Shown here piece by piece: positions 18,994 to 27,314 of a DNA stretch of 64,000 nt. Numbering within the stretch: the first letter of the stretch is position 1; the number at the start of each line of letters is the position of its first letter. Below the pieces are notes generated by a model. That model was given only the letters and a program-made list of their open reading frames with translations, made no database searches and had not been told where the DNA came from. The DNA comes from an uncultured Sulfitobacter sp. (GTDB lineage: Bacteria; Pseudomonadota; Alphaproteobacteria; Rhodobacterales; Rhodobacteraceae): assembly GCA_947502265.1 (NCBI GenBank), contig CANMZB010000018.1, positions 17,034 to 81,033 of the forward strand, in the 5' to 3' direction. The position numbers were made by a program, and so were the translations under genes.

Positions 18994-20402
18994 GTCGAAA
19001 ACTTCTCCACCAGACGCAGCTGCGCAATCCGCTCGACCTGCTTGCAAGCCTCGGCAAACTCGACATCGCGGTCCTGATCAATGCGCCGCGCGAACGCTTC
19101 CATGATCGAGGCCTTGGTATTGTCGCGCACGGCAATGATGAACGGAAAACCGAATTTGGCCGTGTAGGCGTTATTCAGATCAACAAACGTCTGGCGCTCC
19201 GCGTCCGTCAATGCATCCAACCCGACCGAGGCCTGCTCGGCGGTGGAGTCCGCCGTCAACCGTTTCGCCGCCGCCAGCTTCCCCGCCAGATCGGGGTGCG
19301 CGTTCAGCACCGCCAACCGCTTGTCCTCATCTGCGGCGCGAAACGCACGCGCCATCAACTGATGCACCCCTTGGGCCGTGTCATGTGTCGGGCCACCCTC
19401 CAGATCACAGGCAACCTCGGCAACCCATGCGCTATGTTCGAAAATACCGCCAAATTCGGTCACAAAGGTATCGCGGTCCATGCGGGACGGACGGATTCGC
19501 GTCATAGGGGGATGCTCTTTGGTCCAGTGTTGCGCAATCTCAAGGCGGGTGGCAAACCACACATCCTCGTGCGATTTGAAATACTCGATCGCGCGGCGCA
19601 GGGCGGCGGCGCGGCCCGGACGCCCGATCAAACGGCAATGCAGACCAATCGACAGGATCTTGGGCGCGCCCGCCGCCCCCTCTTCGTACAGGACATCGAA
19701 ACTGTCCTTCAGGTAGCTTTCAAACTGCTCACCCGTGGTAAACCCCGCCTGAATGGCAAAGCGCATGTCGTTGCAATCCATCGTATACGGCACAATCAAC
19801 TGGTCGTGCCCGTCGAAATCCATCCAGTACGGCAGATCATCCGCATAGCTGTCCGCGACATAGGCGAATTGCCCCGTCTGTGCGGCCAGCCGCACGGTGT
19901 TGTTCGAACAGCGCCCGGTGTACCAGCCGCGCGGCGGCGTGCCGGTAACGTCCGTATGCAAACGAATGGCCTGCGCAATCTGCGCGCGCTCTTCGTCTTC
20001 GGACATGTCTTTGTGTTCGACCCACTTCAACCCGTGGCTGGCGATTTCCCAACCCGAGGCAATCATCGCCGCGACCTGCTCAGGCGCGCGCGCCAATGCC
20101 GTTGCAACGCCGTAAACCGTCACCGGCAGATCACCCAACATCCGGTGAACGCGCCAAAATCCCGCGCGCGCGCCGTATTCATAGATCGTTTCCATGTTCC
20201 AGTGACGCTGCCCCGGCCATGGGGCCGCGCCGGTTATTTCCGACAGAAACGCCTCCGATGCCGCATCCCCGTGCAGGATGTTATTCTCGCCGCCCTCTTC
20301 GTAATTAAGGACGATCTGGACCGCAATTTTTGCCCCGTTCGGCCAGTTGGCCACCGGTGGATTGGCCCCATAACCCGTCATGTCGCGTGGATATCTCTGC
20401 AC
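18990..20402 (-). CDS. Fused allantoinase (PuuE type) and OHCU decarboxylase (UraD)
   Basis: 470 aa. Residues ~1-305 are a PuuE allantoinase (YPRDMTGYGANPP, NYEEGGENNILHGD, SHGLKWVEHKDM, CHSI-equivalent IGLHCRLIGRPGR), a metal-independent polysaccharide-deacetylase relative that opens allantoin to allantoate. Residues ~306-470 are UraD (LNAHPDLAGKL with catalytic His, TAEQASVGLD, KFGFPFIIAVRD), which decarboxylates OHCU to S-allantoin. One chain thus carries two consecutive steps. The GTG start is preceded by AGGAGG at 7 bases; the longer ATG option would overlap the divergent uraH and lacks support. First gene of its leftward unit. Confidence 0.9.
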   Translation of the reverse strand: MQRYPRDMTGYGANPPVANWPNGAKIAVQIVLNYEEGGENNILHGDAASEAFLSEITGAAPWPGQRHWNMETIYEYGARAGFWRVHRMLGDLPVTVYGVATALARAPEQVAAMIASGWEIASHGLKWVEHKDMSEDEERAQIAQAIRLHTDVTGTPPRGWYTGRCSNNTVRLAAQTGQFAYVADSYADDLPYWMDFDGHDQLIVPYTMDCNDMRFAIQAGFTTGEQFESYLKDSFDVLYEEGAAGAPKILSIGLHCRLIGRPGRAAALRRAIEYFKSHEDVWFATRLEIAQHWTKEHPPMTRIRPSRMDRDTFVTEFGGIFEHSAWVAEVACDLEGGPTHDTAQGVHQLMARAFRAADEDKRLAVLNAHPDLAGKLAAAKRLTADSTAEQASVGLDALTDAERQTFVDLNNAYTAKFGFPFIIAVRDNTKASIMEAFARRIDQDRDVEFAEACKQVERIAQLRLVEKFST

Positions 20403-20435
20403 TTCTGGCCCTCCTGTGTCGGATAGTTGTATTTC

Positions 20436-20454
20436 AAAACAATGATATTGTTTT
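20436..20454. promoter_or_regulatory. Palindrome between puuE-uraD and uraH
   Basis: Perfect 8-bp arms AAAACAAT and ATTGTTTT with a 3-base centre, in the 143-bp AT-rich divergent region. Size and place fit a transcription-factor operator for the ureide genes. The LysR protein encoded downstream is one candidate binder (inference). Confidence 0.45.
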
Positions 20455-20545
20455 TCAAAAAAAACACGAAGGAGCCTTCGGGCCGCTGTGCTTTGCTGCA
20501 TTATCATGTTTCTGACTATAAGATCATAGCCATCAGGAGAGTGTA

Positions 20546-20899
20546 ATGACCGGATATCTGACAACACATGTATTGGACACGGCCCGCGGCTGTCCCGCCC
20601 AAGGTCTCGAAATCACGCTTTTCAGGATCGACGGTGACACCCGCACGCACCTTAAATCCCTTGTAACAAACGAGGACGGGCGCACCGACGAACAAATCCT
20701 GCCTGCCGATCAATTCGAAACCGGCGTTTACGAGCTGGTGTTCCACGCTGGTGCCTATCTCGATTCCATTGGCACGCCCGACGAAAGCCCCCGCTTTCTC
20801 GATGTGATCCCGCTGCGCTTTGGCATGTCGGAGGCGTCGCATTATCATGTGCCCCTCCTGCTGTCCCCGTTCGGCTATTCTACCTATCGCGGAAGCTGA
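20546..20899 (+). CDS. uraH: 5-hydroxyisourate hydrolase
   Basis: 117 aa transthyretin-like protein. Hydrolyses 5-hydroxyisourate to OHCU. The active-site pieces are all present: TTHVLD near the N-terminus, the central RTDEQ-type loop and the C-terminal [11 protein letters not shown] (YRGS signature). Ribosome site AGGAG before the ATG. Divergent from puuE-uraD; its 3' end overlaps that of the LysR gene by 16 bp, tail to tail. Confidence 0.95.
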   Translation: MTGYLTTHVLDTARGCPAQGLEITLFRIDGDTRTHLKSLVTNEDGRTDEQILPADQFETGVYELVFHAGAYLDSIGTPDESPRFLDVIPLRFGMSEASHYHVPLLLSPFGYSTYRGS

Positions 20900-21816
20900 G
20901 CCTGAAGCGCGCTGTCACGTACCGTTTCGGTGATCCGCGCGATCACATATTCCATGAACAGGCGTGTTTTGGGGTCTTGCCGTCGGCGATGGGTGAACAG
21001 ACAGGCCATTTGAATCGGCTCGGGTGGCGTTTGCACCGCCACCTGCACCAAACGGCCCGCCTTGACGTGATCGGCCACCTCGAAAACCGGTTTCATCGCA
21101 ATGCCGTTTCCCGCCAGCGCCCAATCCGTCAGCACATCCCCGTCATCGGATTCATACCGCCCCGTCACGCGAAACCGCTTTGGCCCCTCGGGAGTTTGCA
21201 GCCGCCATTGAAATTCCGTCGCGCCGGGAAATCGCAAGTTCAGGCATTCGTGCTCCCCCGACAACAACGCATCCCCGGTCGCCGGATTGCCGTACGTCGC
21301 GACATAACCAGGGCTTGCACACAAAATCCGTTCAACATCCGCAATCTTGCGAATCCGCAGGTTACTATCCTCCGGCTGACCAAGAAAAAACGCGAGATCA
21401 AGCCCCTCTGTCGTCAGATCCACCTTACGGTCGGTCAGACGCAGCCTGATCTTGACCTCCGGATATTGCGTCAAAAACCCCGGCACCAAAGGCGCAATCA
21501 ATCGCCTCCCCACCCCCAGCGGTGCCGCGACATACAGCGCCCCCTTGGGGTTGTCGGTGATGTTGACCACCTTCGCCTCTGCCATCTCGACCGCCTCAAG
21601 GATCTCGCTCGCCCCGCCGTAAAACGCCTTGCCCTGCTCTGTCGGGGTCAGGCTGCGGGTGGTGCGCTGGAACAGACGCACGCTCAGATGCTCCTCCAAT
21701 TGCGAAATCCGCGACGATGTGACAGCAGGCGAAATACGCAAATCGCGCCCCGCAGCAGACATACTGCCAAGCTCATAGACACGGACGAAGGTGCGGATAT
21801 TATCAAGATAAGACAT
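20884..21816 (-). CDS. LysR-family transcriptional regulator
   Basis: 310 aa from the ATG giving [10 protein letters not shown]. Residues ~1-60 are the LysR helix-turn-helix ([40 protein letters not shown]), followed by a substrate-binding domain. It sits between uraH and puuD and is divergent from puuD, so it is probably the local purine-catabolism regulator. The inducer is unknown. Confidence 0.85.
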   Translation of the reverse strand: MSYLDNIRTFVRVYELGSMSAAGRDLRISPAVTSSRISQLEEHLSVRLFQRTTRSLTPTEQGKAFYGGASEILEAVEMAEAKVVNITDNPKGALYVAAPLGVGRRLIAPLVPGFLTQYPEVKIRLRLTDRKVDLTTEGLDLAFFLGQPEDSNLRIRKIADVERILCASPGYVATYGNPATGDALLSGEHECLNLRFPGATEFQWRLQTPEGPKRFRVTGRYESDDGDVLTDWALAGNGIAMKPVFEVADHVKAGRLVQVAVQTPPEPIQMACLFTHRRRQDPKTRLFMEYVIARITETVRDSALQAQLPR

Positions 21817-21893
21817 TGTTCGGATATTTTTGATGCTGTTTGATGTTTTGCAGCGATACCAGAACAATGACCCTTCGCCTAGTCTACGCTAAA

Positions 21894-21920
21894 GCCAGAC
21901 TGCTCTGATACCGGTCTGGC
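21894..21920. promoter_or_regulatory. Dyad in the lysR/puuD intergenic region
   Basis: Perfect 7-bp arms GCCAGAC and GTCTGGC separated by 13 bases, centred about 40 bp upstream of puuD. The spacing is compatible with a LysR-type site or a leader hairpin. Binding is not demonstrated by the sequence. Confidence 0.4.
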
Positions 21921-21947
21921 CCAAGACACGAACCCCGGGAGGTTGCC

Positions 21948-23189
21948 ATGTACGACTTAGCCATCATTTGGGACTGGATCGCGTTTGCGGTCCGGTGGCT
22001 CCACGTCATTACCGCAATGGCGTGGATCGGCGCGTCGTTCTTTTTCATCGCTCTCGATCTGGGTTTGCGCAAAGCGCCCAATATGCCTGCGGGTGCTTCG
22101 GGCGAGGAATGGCAGGTCCACGGCGGCGGGTTTTATCACATCCAAAAATATCTGGTCGCCCCCGAAAACATGCCCGAACACCTGATCTGGCACAAATGGC
22201 AAAGCTATATCACATGGGTTTCGGGCGCTGCCCTTTTGATGATTGTTTACTGGGTTGGCGGTGAGTTGTTCCTTCTCGACCCGACCAAGGCCGATCTGTC
22301 GCTGTGGCAGGGCATCCTGATTTCGGGGGGGTCGCTGACCATCGGCTGGCTGGCCTATGACTTCATGTGCAAATCCAAACTGGGCGAACACGCCACCCTT
22401 TTGATGCTGCTGCTCTTTGTGATTCTCGTGATCATGGCGTGGGGCTATGATCAAATCTTCACAGGCCGCGCCGCGCTGCTGCATCTGGGGGCATTCACCG
22501 CCTCGATCATGACGGGCAACGTGTTTTTCCAGATCATGCCGAACCAGCGTATCGTCGTGGACGACCTTAAAGCGGGCCGCAAACCCGACGCCAAATACGG
22601 CAAGATCGCCAAACTGCGCTCCACCCATAACAACTATCTGACGCTGCCGGTTGTGTTCCTGATGCTCTCCAACCACTATCCGCTGGCGTTCGGCACCGAA
22701 TACAGCTGGATCATCGCCAGCCTGATTTTCCTGACCGGCGTCACAATCCGGCATTATTTCAACACCATGCACGCCACCGGCAAAGGTCCGCATTGGACAT
22801 GGGGCGTGACGGTCATCCTTATGATCGTCATCGCGTGGCTGTCCACCATCCCCGGACAGGACACCTATGAAGAAGCAGAGGCGCGCGCCCTCACCCCTCA
22901 CGAGCAGCAATACGCATCGGCGGCGGGGTTTGAAGACGCCTATGATATCGTGCTTGGCAACTGCTCGATGTGCCACGCGCGCGAACCTGCGTGGGACGGC
23001 ATCCGGTGGGCGCCCAAAGGCGTTGTCCTTGAAACCCAAAGCGATGTTGCGCGCTACGCGGATCAGATTCTGTTGCATGCGGGGCTGAGCAATGCGATGC
23101 CGCCGCCAAACGCCATCGCCACGATGACACCTGAAAACCGGGGCAAGATCGTCACATGGGTCCGCAACGCGCGGGCAAACGGAACCTGA
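21948..23189 (+). CDS. puuD: Membrane urate oxidase PuuD with cytochrome c domain
   Basis: 413 aa. About eight transmembrane segments (first at residues ~10-35, RWLHVITAMAWIGASFFF) form the PuuD membrane domain. The C-terminal ~90 residues are a cytochrome c domain with CSMCH haem attachment. Oxidises urate to 5-hydroxyisourate at the membrane and presumably passes electrons to the respiratory chain, unlike soluble uricases that make peroxide. Divergent from the LysR gene; its product feeds uraH. Confidence 0.92.
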   Translation: MYDLAIIWDWIAFAVRWLHVITAMAWIGASFFFIALDLGLRKAPNMPAGASGEEWQVHGGGFYHIQKYLVAPENMPEHLIWHKWQSYITWVSGAALLMIVYWVGGELFLLDPTKADLSLWQGILISGGSLTIGWLAYDFMCKSKLGEHATLLMLLLFVILVIMAWGYDQIFTGRAALLHLGAFTASIMTGNVFFQIMPNQRIVVDDLKAGRKPDAKYGKIAKLRSTHNNYLTLPVVFLMLSNHYPLAFGTEYSWIIASLIFLTGVTIRHYFNTMHATGKGPHWTWGVTVILMIVIAWLSTIPGQDTYEEAEARALTPHEQQYASAAGFEDAYDIVLGNCSMCHAREPAWDGIRWAPKGVVLETQSDVARYADQILLHAGLSNAMPPPNAIATMTPENRGKIVTWVRNARANGT

Positions 23190-23211
23190 GTCCAACGCAA
23201 AGGGGCAGACA

Positions 23212-23997
23212 ATGCATCTGGGTCTGATCGGATACGGCAGCATCGCGCAGTCCTTGATTGCCCTGCTGCCTGACACGCGCGTCCGCCGCGTGACGGTGTT
23301 GGTCCGCACGCCCGCCGTCGCACCCGTCCAAACGCCCGAAATCACCTTTGTCACCTCCCTCGATGCCCTGCTCGCGGCGCAGCCCTCCCTTGTGGTCGAA
23401 TGTGCCGGTCACGGCGCGGTTGCCGATCACGCCAATGATATTCTCGGCGCCGGAACCGATCTGCTTGTTGCCTCCCTTGGTGCATTTGCCGATGCCGCGT
23501 TGCATACGCGTGTTTTGCAAACCTGCGCCAAAACCGGTGCGCGGCTGATCCTACCCACCGGTGCGATTGGCGGGTTGGACCTGCTGCGCGTTCTGTCCGC
23601 CAACGGCGATGTCCACGTCACCTATCGCGGGATCAAACCGCCAGCAGCCTGGAGAGGCTCCCCCGCCGATACGCTTGTCGATCTGGACCATCTGCAATCG
23701 CGCACCGCCTTCTTCAAAGGGAGCGGTCGCGCCGCCGCCGCCCAATTTCCCAAAAACGCCAATGTTGTTGCCGCGCTGGCCCTTGCCGGTGCCGGTTTTG
23801 ACACCATGAAGGTGGCGCTCATCGCTGATCCTGCCGCGCGGGCCAACACGCATTCCTTTGCAGTAACATCCCCCCTATGCTCCTATAAAACCGAGATCGA
23901 AAACGCCGCCACCTCCGGCAATGCGCGCACCTCGAAGACCACCGTGCTCAGCATCCTGCACGAGGTATTACACCACAACCCGTTAACAAATCCCTGA
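23212..23997 (+). CDS. L-aspartate dehydrogenase (NadX-like)
   Basis: 261 aa. N-terminal Rossmann motif LGLIGYGSIAQSL; the middle has VECAGHGAV and LPTGAIGGLDLLR, and the C-terminal domain has the FPKNANVVAALALAG block of aspartate dehydrogenases. It interconverts aspartate with iminosuccinate/oxaloacetate and ammonia using NAD(P). Starts 22 bp after puuD, 12 bp before a PhyH gene. It handles the same intermediate as BhcD, which may matter for recycling ureide ammonia (inference). Confidence 0.82.
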   Translation: MHLGLIGYGSIAQSLIALLPDTRVRRVTVLVRTPAVAPVQTPEITFVTSLDALLAAQPSLVVECAGHGAVADHANDILGAGTDLLVASLGAFADAALHTRVLQTCAKTGARLILPTGAIGGLDLLRVLSANGDVHVTYRGIKPPAAWRGSPADTLVDLDHLQSRTAFFKGSGRAAAAQFPKNANVVAALALAGAGFDTMKVALIADPAARANTHSFAVTSPLCSYKTEIENAATSGNARTSKTTVLSILHEVLHHNPLTNP

Positions 23998-24009
23998 TCG
24001 GACTCTCAC

Positions 24010-24813
24010 ATGACACATCCCCTCCTGACCCAAAAACACATCGACGATTACCAAAAAGACGGCGTTGTCCTTGTCAAAGGTCTGTTCAAAGATCAGGTCG
24101 AGCAACTGCGCGCCGGTATCGAACGCAACATGGCCGAGCCGGGGCCATACGCCGCCGAAAACCTGAAACAGGGTGAAGGCGGGCGGTTCTTTGACGACTA
24201 TTGCAACTGGACCCGCATCCCCGAATTCAACGAGGCGATCAAAGCCTCTCCCGCCGCCGCCGTTGCGGCCGATTTGATGCGCTCCAAAACCGTTCAGATG
24301 TTCCACGATCATGTGCTGGTCAAGGAACCCGGCACCTCCAAGCCGACCCCGTGGCATCAGGACGGCCCGTATTACTTCGTCGAAGGCCAGCAAACCGTCA
24401 GCTTCTGGTCGCCGCTTGATCCGGTCACAAATGCGTCTCTACGCTGCGTTGCAGGCTCGCATAAATGGGAAAAGCCGGTGCTGCCGACACGCTGGTTGGC
24501 CGAAACCAGCTTTTACCCCAACGAGGATGATTTCATGCAGGTGCCGGACCCCGACGCCGAAGGCATGGAAGTGCGCGAATGGGAGATGGAGCCCGGCGAT
24601 GCCGTCGCGTTCAATTACATGACCCTGCACGGCGCGCGCGGCAACGACAGCACCTCGCGCCGCCGTGCGTTTTCGTTGCGCCTTGTGGGGGATGATGCCC
24701 GCTATATCGAACGCCCCGGCCCGACATCACCCCCCTTTCCCGGTCACGAAATGCAAACCGGCCAACGCCTGCGCACCGACTGGTTTCCAATGCTGTTGGG
24801 CGACGCCGAATAG
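24010..24813 (+). CDS. Phytanoyl-CoA dioxygenase (PhyH) family Fe(II)/2-oxoglutarate oxygenase
   Basis: 267 aa. PWHQDGPYYF supplies the HxD iron ligands (H116, D118), and a later MTLHGARGN supplies the distal His with the following Arg as 2-oxoglutarate anchor. The fold is the double-stranded beta helix of PhyH proteins, which hydroxylate many small molecules. Nothing in the sequence fixes the substrate; pairing with aspartate dehydrogenase hints at an amino-acid-derived one (inference). Last catabolic gene before the replication region. Confidence 0.8.
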   Translation: MTHPLLTQKHIDDYQKDGVVLVKGLFKDQVEQLRAGIERNMAEPGPYAAENLKQGEGGRFFDDYCNWTRIPEFNEAIKASPAAAVAADLMRSKTVQMFHDHVLVKEPGTSKPTPWHQDGPYYFVEGQQTVSFWSPLDPVTNASLRCVAGSHKWEKPVLPTRWLAETSFYPNEDDFMQVPDPDAEGMEVREWEMEPGDAVAFNYMTLHGARGNDSTSRRRAFSLRLVGDDARYIERPGPTSPPFPGHEMQTGQRLRTDWFPMLLGDAE

Positions 24814-24843
24814 ACGCAGTTAACCGCCAAAAAACGCCCCGCC

Positions 24844-24875
24844 GGTGCGGCCCCTGTGGATAAACGGGCCGCACC
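24844..24875. other. Inverted repeat enclosing a consensus DnaA box, upstream of repABC
   Basis: Perfect 10-bp arms GGTGCGGCCC and GGGCCGCACC. The 12-base loop contains TGTGGATAA (24855-24863), the exact complement of the DnaA box TTATCCACA. It could be the terminator of the PhyH gene, but no T tract follows on the plus strand. A role in repABC regulation or replication is inferred. Confidence 0.55.
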
Positions 24876-24940
24876 CCCTGCCTTTGACAGGAATCAGTTG
24901 CCAAACAGATCGCTTCTCGGCTAAGAAACGATATTAACGG

Positions 24941-24988
24941 CGCTAGCGGAATAAAGCGTTACTCAAAGAAGGCCGCAGAGCCTTTGAG
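24941..24988. promoter_or_regulatory. Palindromes immediately upstream of repA
   Basis: CGCTAGCG (24941-24948) is a perfect 8-bp palindrome, and CTCAAAG (24962-24968) pairs with CTTTGAG (24982-24988). Both lie within 70 bp of the repA start. Such sites in repABC systems serve as RepA/RepB operators or parS; which role applies here cannot be told from sequence. Confidence 0.4.
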
Positions 24989-25006
24989 AACAGGCGGTAC
25001 AGGACC

Positions 25007-26191
25007 ATGACGGATCGGCTTGAGCAGTTCGATATAAATAAGCGTATCCGCGAAAACGCGGAAGACCTTGCCGCGGCCCTTGATCGCCACATGCTCAAGG
25101 TGTTTGCCCCCGATGCCCGCAAAGAGCTGCGCCGCTTCTCCGCTGGCGAGACGGCCCAGATGCTTGGCATTTCGACCAGCTTTCTGCGCAAACTCCATTT
25201 TGACGGTAAAATCCCCGATGTAGAGTCTACTTCCGGCGGTCGCCGTCTCTATGACGCAGAGACATTGCTGACCATTCGCAAGACCCTCGAAACCACGGCA
25301 AAGACGCCGGGCACCTACATGCGCGGACGCCGCGCGGGCGACAAGGTACAGGTGCTGTCCTTTCTCAACTTCAAAGGCGGCTCCGGCAAAACCACCAGCG
25401 CGATCCACACCGCACAGCGGCTGGCCCTGAAAGGCCTGCGTGTGCTGGCGGTGGATGTGGACCCCCAAGCGTCTCTAACCACCCTGTTCGGCTATCGTCC
25501 CGAGGTGGATTTCCTAAACTCCGGCACCATCTATGACGCCATCCGCTATGACGATCCCCTGCCCTTTTCGCAGATCATCCAAAAGACCTACTTCACCGGC
25601 ATTGATCTGGCCCCCGGCGGGTTGTTTTTGCAAGAATTCGAACACGAAACCCCGCAGGCCCTGCGTGCCAATATCCAGCCCGCGTTCTACGCGCGCATGG
25701 CCGCCGCCCTGCAAGAGGTCGAAGACCAATACGACGTCATCATCTTCGACTGCCCGCCGCAACTGGGGTATCTGACAATGTCGGCGCTCTGTGCCTCGAC
25801 CGGTGTTCTGATCACCATCGTGCCCAACATGCTCGACGTCGCCTCGATGTCGCAGTTCCTGCAAATGAGCGCGGACCTGCTTGATGTCGTCTCTGACGCG
25901 GGCGCGAACATGACCTTCGATTTCATGCGTTTTCTGATTAACCGGTACGAGCCGAACGACGGGCCGCAACAACAGGTGGTCGCCTTCCTGCGCCAGCTTT
26001 TCGGAGACGAGGTAATGGTCGCCCCGATGCTAAAATCCACCGCCATCAGCGACGCGGGTCTGACCCAACAAACGATCTACGAAGTCGAGCGTAGCGCGTT
26101 TCACCGCAACACCTACGACCGTGCGCTCGATTCACTCAATCTTGTCAACGACGAGGTTGAAACACTGTTGCAACAGGCATGGGGGCGATAG
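25007..26191 (+). CDS. repA: Plasmid partitioning ATPase RepA (repABC)
   Basis: 394 aa, standard RepA length. An N-terminal DNA-binding region (SAGETAQMLGISTSFLRKL) precedes the ParA ATPase core with the deviant Walker A FKGGSGKTT at residues ~122-130, VDVDPQASLT and the IIFDCPPQLGYLTMSA Walker B region. RepA drives segregation and with RepB represses the operon. Its TAG stop is directly followed by the repB ATG. Confidence 0.93.
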   Translation: MTDRLEQFDINKRIRENAEDLAAALDRHMLKVFAPDARKELRRFSAGETAQMLGISTSFLRKLHFDGKIPDVESTSGGRRLYDAETLLTIRKTLETTAKTPGTYMRGRRAGDKVQVLSFLNFKGGSGKTTSAIHTAQRLALKGLRVLAVDVDPQASLTTLFGYRPEVDFLNSGTIYDAIRYDDPLPFSQIIQKTYFTGIDLAPGGLFLQEFEHETPQALRANIQPAFYARMAAALQEVEDQYDVIIFDCPPQLGYLTMSALCASTGVLITIVPNMLDVASMSQFLQMSADLLDVVSDAGANMTFDFMRFLINRYEPNDGPQQQVVAFLRQLFGDEVMVAPMLKSTAISDAGLTQQTIYEVERSAFHRNTYDRALDSLNLVNDEVETLLQQAWGR

Positions 26192-27136
26192 ATGGCACGC
26201 AAAGGTATTTTAGGCGCAGATATGCCCGCCAAAACAGAGCGGCGGCGTCCGGTTGACCCGCCCCAAGCGCGCGGCGCAGTCGGCGCGCTACAATCCTCGC
26301 TGACCAAGCTACAAGAAAACGCGGTACAGGATATCGACGCCGGCCTGATCGACGACGCCGGTATCGAAGACCGGCTTGGCATCGACAGCGCCGCCCAAAC
26401 ACAGCTGCGCGACAGCCTTGCCGCCTATGGCCAACAGGTGCCGGTTTTGCTGCGCCCGCATACGGACAAGCCGGGGCGCTATCAGATCGCCTATGGCCGC
26501 CGCCGCCTCAAGGCGCTGCGTGACCTGAACCTGCCGGTCAAGGCGATGATCCGGCAGTTGGACGATCACGCGCTGGTCATGGCGCAGGGGCAGGAAAACA
26601 CCGCCCGCCAGGATCTCAGCTTTATCGAAAAGGCCTCCTTTGCCGCCCAGCTTGCGGCGCAGGACTATGACCGCCAGACAATCGCCGCGGCCCTGTCGAT
26701 TGATCTGCCGATGCTGTCGCGGATGCTCAAGGTCGGCACCGCCTTCCCCCTGCCCTTTCTGCGCCAGATCGGCAGCGCCCCCGGTATCGGGCGGGATCGC
26801 TGGATGGCGCTGGCCCGCGCGCTGGCCGAAAACAACAGCACCCGCCAGGCAAACACACTGATGAACACGCCACAGTTCGCACAGCTGGACTCAGACGCGC
26901 GCTTTGAAGCGGTGTTCAAACGCGCCGCCAAATCCCCCAAAACCCCGCCCAAGCCGCGCACCCTGCGCGACACCACAGGCCGGGCGTTGGGCGACATCAA
27001 AACAACATCCAAAGGCGTCACTCTCACCATCGCGTCCAAAGGCGCACAGGGGTTTGACGCATGGATAGACAGCAACGCGCAAGCGCTGCTCCAAGACCTT
27101 CACGACCGCTGGCAACAAGACCGGTCGGAAGACTGA
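26192..27136 (+). CDS. repB: Plasmid partitioning protein RepB (repABC)
   Basis: 314 aa ParB-family protein. Residues ~80-180 hold the ParB N-terminal fold (PVLLRPHTDKPGRYQIAYG, then MAQGQENTARQDLSFIEKA) followed by a helix-turn-helix (TIAAALSIDLPMLSRMLKV). Binds centromere-like palindromes for segregation with RepA. It starts on the base after the repA stop and is followed by the counter-transcribed RNA region before repC. Confidence 0.92.
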   Translation: MARKGILGADMPAKTERRRPVDPPQARGAVGALQSSLTKLQENAVQDIDAGLIDDAGIEDRLGIDSAAQTQLRDSLAAYGQQVPVLLRPHTDKPGRYQIAYGRRRLKALRDLNLPVKAMIRQLDDHALVMAQGQENTARQDLSFIEKASFAAQLAAQDYDRQTIAAALSIDLPMLSRMLKVGTAFPLPFLRQIGSAPGIGRDRWMALARALAENNSTRQANTLMNTPQFAQLDSDARFEAVFKRAAKSPKTPPKPRTLRDTTGRALGDIKTTSKGVTLTIASKGAQGFDAWIDSNAQALLQDLHDRWQQDRSED

Positions 27137-27175
27137 GGCCGTAGCAACAACAAGAAAGGCACGAACCCTTAAAGA

Positions 27176-27229
27176 CAAAAAAGAAAAGCCCCCCAGGATT
27201 GCTCCCGGAAGGCCCGTCTCGATCTTTGC
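27176..27229 (-). ncRNA. Counter-transcribed incompatibility RNA of repABC
   Basis: A minus-strand promoter is visible: TTGACA (complement of 27259-27264), an exact 17-bp spacer and TATCTC (complement of 27236-27241). About 16 bases downstream of the predicted start begins a hairpin GCCTTCC / GGGGGGC (27188-27213, with two G-U pairs), followed by TTTTCTTTTTT, a Rho-independent terminator. The predicted ~50-nt RNA lies antisense to the repC leader, the position and size of known repABC ctRNAs that limit repC expression. End positions are approximate. Confidence 0.75.
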
Positions 27230-27235
27230 ACATCT

Positions 27236-27264
27236 GAGATAGCCGCCGCCGGAAACTCTGTCAA
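27236..27264 (-). promoter_or_regulatory. Promoter of the repABC counter-transcribed RNA
   Basis: A perfect -35 TTGACA, 17-bp spacing and -10 TATCTC on the minus strand, facing away from repC. It is the best-matching sigma70-type promoter noticed in the replication region. Confidence 0.7.
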
Positions 27265-27314
27265 CTCTGCACACCGTGCAGGGCGGGGATACCTTTGTCT
27301 TTCGTGAAGATGTG

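Noticed and set aside
21957..23354. 465-codon antisense frame opposite puuD
   Set aside because: Shadow of puuD; composition and lack of motifs argue against a gene.
24844..24875. Ordinary Rho-independent terminator of the PhyH gene
   Set aside because: Possible, but no T tract follows and the loop is occupied by a perfect DnaA box, so it is listed as a special element instead.
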